From positions 240,001-304,000 of the forward strand of contig NW_024727888.1 in the NCBI RefSeq assembly GCF_018991925.1: a DNA stretch of 64,000 nucleotides, given 5' to 3'. The notes under the pieces were generated by a model. The model did not search any database and was not told the origin of the DNA. It saw only the letters and a list, made by a program, of their open reading frames with translations. Source of the stretch: Homarus americanus. Lineage: Eukaryota; Arthropoda; Malacostraca; Decapoda; Nephropidae. Shown in pieces: positions 59,031 through 64,000 of the stretch (its first letter is position 1; every line of letters starts with the position of its first letter). The translations under genes were made by a program, and so were the position numbers.

Positions 59031-59796
59031 TTAACAGATATAACACTAACACACCACAAAACACAGCACATAGCAACAAACTGTAACTTCCGTAACACAT
59101 CAACATACCATAACATGTCGTCACGCCAATAGCTCGTCACAAGCCGTCACACTTCTAAGAGATAGATTAACACTGGACACGCCAGCCTAGTACTGCGTGT
59201 CCAACAGACCTGATCCACACGTAGCCAGACACATGGTAATTGACTCTTTGGTAATATCCTATACAGGTGAGTCGATGTTCGTCCTCCAAAAAACAAGTCA
59301 TATAACATGCGCGTTATCTGGATACGGAGATATCAACTCTACGATAATAGAACACAGAGGCGAAATGGCAGTCGTCCTAGGGGGAAATTTTTGATAATGT
59401 GAAACCTTCTATTATATTCGTACCAGCGTATGTTTACAATGTTTAATTTGATAGTGTATAGGAAGTCATATGTGTGTGTGTGTGTGTACAGTATCAAATT
59501 CAGATGTACTGTACACATGGATTCATTTACTCTATCCACATAAAATACACAATTGATTTTATCCATTACACTATACAATATCGCATCAATTTCACATAAT
59601 AACCACACATGATGCACCTATATGTGTTTTGGTTAGGTATGAGGGAAACATGATACATTAATTAAACGAAGTCAAATTAGAATTAGACAATTTTACCATG
59701 ACTGAAAATTTCTCATCTATTCATTTTATTTTGTTTTATTTTCCGTCCAAAATAACCATAAAGGAATGACAGTTCAATTTAACCCAAACAAAACTA

Positions 59797-60140
59797 TTTT
59801 TTTTTTTTTCACAGAATAAGATTTATTCACAGAGTGGTTTAACACCGACCTTCCAAACAGTAACAACAAAAATAGTGAACATTGGTCTAAATCATATTAA
59901 AAAATAAAAAATAAAAAATAAAATTCACTGAACCGAAACATTAAAACAATTAACTCAACAATTATTCCAACACTGACACACAAACGGACGCTCACTAACT
60001 CCTATTACATACAATACGACAGAGCGGATACTGAACCTAACCTGAAGCTTATTTATTAAACATACGAGTGACTGTATTATAAACTATTACATAATTACAC
60101 TAATGTCACCATATCAATTAATATTCAGGTATATATCAAC
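59797..60140 (-). other. Possible 3' end of a retrotransposed transcript
   Basis: Read on the minus strand, AATAAA (+ strand 59822-59827) is followed after 12 nt by 13 A residues (+ strand T-tract 59797-59809). That is the structure of a cleaved and polyadenylated mRNA copied into DNA. The AT-rich sequence upstream on the minus strand would be its 3' untranslated region. No coding sequence was recognised and the 5' limit is arbitrary. Confidence 0.35.
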
Positions 60141-60146
60141 ACTAAC

Positions 60147-60185
<39 letters not shown>

Positions 60186-60377
60186 AACTATTTCCAAATA
60201 CGAGATGAATATGGCCTAACTATTGATGTTATTGTTAGAAGGACACATATACGAAAAATAATCATATTTTTTTTCATATAGATATGTATGTTCGTTATGA
60301 AAATAGTCAAGAGGTAATTAGATCAGAAAATAATTTAATTGAAACACGGGAAAGTGGTTTATGCTGTGCAGTTACAC

Positions 60378-60409
<32 letters not shown>

Positions 60410-60697
60410 TTTCAGTGAGTCAAATGAATCAGTTTCATTGAAAGTTTCGGAAGACTTCATCGAGGCGCGAACTCTTGAGGTGAGGTGATGGTGAGGTGAT
60501 GGTGAGGTGATGGAAGGAAGAGGTGAGATTAGGAGATGAAGAAGTGAGAGATAACTACTAGGTACTCAGTTGGAACTCATTAGGTACTCAGTAGGTAATC
60601 AAAAGGTACTCATAGGTAATAGGTACTCAGTGGGATGGTGGGTGAGATGAGAGGCGGCTGATGGACACTAAGCTTTAGGTTCATCTCCCTTAACATT

Positions 60698-60780
<83 letters not shown>

Positions 60781-61078
60781 GTGTGTGTGCGTGTGTGTGT
60801 GTGTGTGTGTGTTTTAGATAAAGTGTATTGCTTCAGTCCCTCCCACCACCTGCTCCTTTACGTCGCCTCAAGAAATATAAAAATAAATGACAAAGTTCCA
60901 TCCATCGTCACACAACAACAAACGCTACAAAATCATTGCATATCCAGATTTATTTATTTATTTTTTATTATTTTTTTATTTTGTTAATCTTACCCCAAGC
61001 AACACCCTACAGGCGTCTCTTTTTTGGTTACTTATTTAATAGATGAGACAAAAATAGTAATAGAAATCAGTGTATTGC
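60141..61078. other. Gene-free region with microsatellites
   Basis: (AC)n at 60147-60181, (CAGA)n at 60379-60406, a GAGGTGATGGT triplication at 60481-60513, (GT)n with GCGCGC blocks at 60697-60811, and T-rich at 60950-61030. Confidence 0.75.
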
Positions 61079-63757
61079 CTCAAAGGGTTAAAGCATCATC
61101 GTCCTCAAAGGGTTAAATCATTGTCATCAAAGGGTTAAATCATCGTCAACAAAGGGTTAAATCATCGTCATCAAAGGGTTAAAGCATCGTCATCAAAGGG
61201 TTAAATCATCGTCAACAAAGGGTTAAATCATCGTCATCAAAGGGTTAAAGCATCGTCATCAAAGGGTTAAATCATCGTCAACAAAGGGTTAAATCATCGT
61301 CATCAAAGGGTTAAATCATCGTCATCAAAGGGTTAAATCATCGTCAACAAAGGATTAAATCATCGTCAACAAAGGGTTAAAGCATCGTCAACAAAGGGTT
61401 AAATCATCGTCAACAAAGGGTTAAATCATCGTCAACAAAGGATTAAATCATCGTCAACAAAGGGTTAAAGCATCGTCATCAAAGGGTTAAATCATCGTCA
61501 ACAAAGGATTAAATCATCGTCATCAAAGGGTTAAATCATCGTCAACAAAGGGTTAAAGCATCGTCATCAAAGGATTAAATCATCGTCAACAAAGGGTTAA
61601 ATCATCGTCATCAAAGGGTTAAAGCATCGTCATCAATGGATTAAATCATCGTCAACAAAGGGTTAAATCATCGTCATCAAAGGATTAAATCATCGTCATC
61701 AAAGGGTTAAAGCATCGTCATCAAAGGATTAAATCATCGTCAACAAAGGGTTAAATCATCGTCAACAAAGGATTAAATCATCGTCAACAAAGGGTTAAAT
61801 CATCGTCATCAAAGGGTTAAAGCATCGTCAACAAAGGGTTAAATCATCGTCAACAAAGGATTAAATCATCGTCATCAAAGGGTTAAATCATCGTCATCAA
61901 AGGATTAAATCATCGTCAACAAAGGATTAAATCATCGTCAACAAAGGGTTAAATCATCGTCATCAAAGGATTAAATCATCGTCAACAAAGGGTTAAATCA
62001 TCGCCATCAAAGGATTAAATCATCGTCAACAAAGGATTAAATCATCGCCAAGGGTTAAATCATCAACAAAGGATTAACATCGTCAACAAAGGAAATCATC
62101 AAAGCGATTAAATCATCGTCAACAAAGGGTTAAATCATCGTCAACAAAGGATTAAATCATCGTCATCAAAGGGTTAAATCATCGCCAAGGAATAAATCAT
62201 CGTCACAAAGGATCATAAGGATTAAATCATCGTCAACAAAGGATTAAATCATCGTCAACAAAGGATTAAAGCATCGTCAACAAAGGGTTAAATCATCGTC
62301 AACAAAGGGTTAAAGCATCGTCAACAAAGGATTAAAGCATCGTCAACAAAGGATTAAATCATCGTCATCAAAGGGTTAAATCATCGTCAACAAAGAATTA
62401 AAGCATCATCATCAAAGGGTTAAATCATCGTCAACAAAGGGTTAAAGCATCGTCAACAAAGGGTTAAAGCATCGTCAACAAAGGATTAAAGCATCGTCAA
62501 CAAAGGATTAAATCATCGTCAACAAAGGGTTAAATCATCGTCATCAAAGGATTAAATCATCGTCATCAAAGGGTTAAATCATCGTCAACAAAGGATTAAA
62601 GCATCATCATCAAAGGGTTAAATCATCGTCAACAAAGGAATAAATCATCGTCATCAAAGGAATAAATCATCGTCATCAAAGGATTAAATCATCGTCAACA
62701 AAGGAATAAATCATCGTCAACAAAGGGTTAAATCATCGTCAACAAAGGGTTAAATCATCGTCAACAAAGGATTAAATCATCGTCAACAAAGGGTTAAATC
62801 ATCATCAACAAAGGAATAAATCATCGTCATCAAAGGAATAAATCATCGTCATCAAAGGATTAAAGTATCGTCAACAAAGGATTAAATCATCGTCAACAAA
62901 GGAATAAATCATCGTCAACAAAGGATTAAATCATCAACAAAGGATTAAAATTATCGTCAACAAAGGATTAAAATCATCGTCAACAAAGTTGGCCAAATCA
63001 TCGTCAACAAAGGATTAAAGCATCGTCAACAAAGGATTAAACTATCGTCAACAAAGGATTAAATCATCGTCAACAAAGGGTTAAAGCATCGTCAACAAAG
63101 TGCCAAAGCATCGTCAACAAAGGATTAAATCATCGTCAACAAAGGATTAAACTATCAGTCAAAGCGCGATTAAATCATCGTCAACAAAGGATTAAATCAT
63201 CGTCAACAAAGGATTAAATCATCGTCAACAAAGGTTTAAATTATCGTCAACAAAGGATTAAATCATCGTCAACAAAGGATTAAAGCATCGTCAACAAAGG
63301 ATTGAATCATCGTCAACAAAGGATTAAATCATCGTCAACAAAGGGTTAAAGCATCGTCAACAAAGGATTAAATCATCGTCAACAAAGCGATTAAATCATC
63401 GTCAACAACAAAGGATTAAAGCATCGTCAACAAAGGATTAAATTATCGTCAGCGATTAAATCATCGTCAGCGGTTAAAGCATCGTCAACAAAGGATTAAA
63501 TCATCGTCAACAAAGGGCTAAATCATCGTCATCAAAGGGTTCAAGCATCGTCATCAAAGGATTAAATCATCGTCAACAAAGGGTTAAATCATCGTCACCG
63601 AAGGATTAAATCGTCAACAAAGGATTAAAGCATCGTCAACAAAGGATTAAATCATCGTCAACAAAGGGTTAAACTATCGCTGCACAAAGGTTAAACATCA
63701 TCATCAAAGGTTAAATCATCGTCAACAAGGGTTAAATCATCGTCAACAAGGGTTAAA
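61079..63757. repeat. 22-bp minisatellite, about 2.7 kb
   Basis: Roughly 120 units of ATCATCGTCAACAAAGGGTT plus AA. Three positions are mostly two-state: CAACAAAG or CATCAAAG, GGGTTAA or GGATTAA, and AAATCAT or AAAGCAT. The 5' part is richest in CATC and GGG; CAAC and GGA dominate after about 62200, where truncated and fused units also appear. The array is not open in any long frame. Confidence 0.97.
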
Positions 63758-63844
63758 AATTCGATCTCTTTGTTCCATATACAAGTGTCACCCACCACCT
63801 TTACCTCACTATTAACCACAGTAACTCTTATGACACACACACAG

Positions 63845-63903
<59 letters not shown>

Positions 63904-64000
63904 CTTCCACTTAACCATTTAACTCCCACATTAAAAACTTATTTCTTTACTTTCACTGATGGTCAGAAAAAAGTTTACTTCTGACAACAACCTGAGATAG
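63758..64000. repeat. Right edge with (AC)n
   Basis: (AC)n at 63833-63901 with one AGAAC interruption, then unclassified AT-rich sequence to the window end. Confidence 0.9.

Noticed and set aside
59208..59266. Possible 59-nt exon with a strong CAG|GTGAGT donor
   Set aside because: The acceptor has no pyrimidine tract and no partner exon was found; a chance donor is as likely.
61079..63757. CRISPR-like regular array
   Set aside because: The 22-bp units are directly contiguous with no variable spacers, in a eukaryotic context.

Overview
The window looks like a gene-poor, repeat-dense stretch of a eukaryotic, probably arthropod and most likely decapod crustacean, nuclear genome. Four things suggest this. 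TTAGG/CCTAA (arthropod telomere-type) repeats recur at interstitial sites. There are very many long di-, tri- and tetranucleotide microsatellites and minisatellites. Truncated non-LTR retrotransposons and tRNA-derived SINE sequence are scattered through it. Introns have GT-AG borders. There is no prokaryotic gene organisation. The species cannot be named from the sequence alone.

Only one host gene can be argued convincingly. It lies on the + strand between about 10.4 and 18.9 kb. Four exons (10420-10584, 11126-11212, 17053-17216, 17957-18902) have good splice sites, and their reading phases join without a break (0/0, 0/0, 0/2, then 1 nt completing the codon). The product is a single-pass membrane protein with a short, N-glycosylatable extracellular part, one transmembrane helix, a basic juxtamembrane segment and an F/YHxYI-type motif. 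That layout, spacing and several residues match the KCNE (MinK/MiRP) family of voltage-gated potassium channel beta subunits. Unlike vertebrate KCNE proteins it has a long Ser/Thr/Pro-rich tail, most of which is encoded by an 18-bp minisatellite. A further possible exon (20194-20287) carries the same acceptor phase and could be an alternative 3' exon.

Layout: 0-1.2 kb, microsatellite and the 3' end of a retroelement sitting between (TAG)n tracts; 1.2-10.4 kb, purine/pyrimidine tracts, microsatellites, a hairpin with CTCF-like motifs, a C-rich minisatellite; 10.4-20.3 kb, the KCNE-like gene with repeat-filled introns; 21-26 kb, (AC)n, a complete SINE with target-site duplication, a reverse-transcriptase fragment and about 2 kb of polypyrimidine sequence; 26-34 kb, (ATT)n, (AT)n, minisatellites split by an endonuclease fragment, and a LINE 3' end; 34-46 kb, pyrimidine-rich DNA and two C-rich or mixed minisatellites; 46-53 kb, TTAGG-derived minisatellites and microsatellites; 53-57 kb, 35-bp and 24-bp minisatellites; 57-64 kb, a possible processed-transcript 3' end and a 2.7-kb, 22-bp minisatellite.

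Most long open frames in the window are translations of simple repeats and are not genes. All exon, family and motif calls were made by eye. Comparisons with known families are from memory and need a search to confirm.
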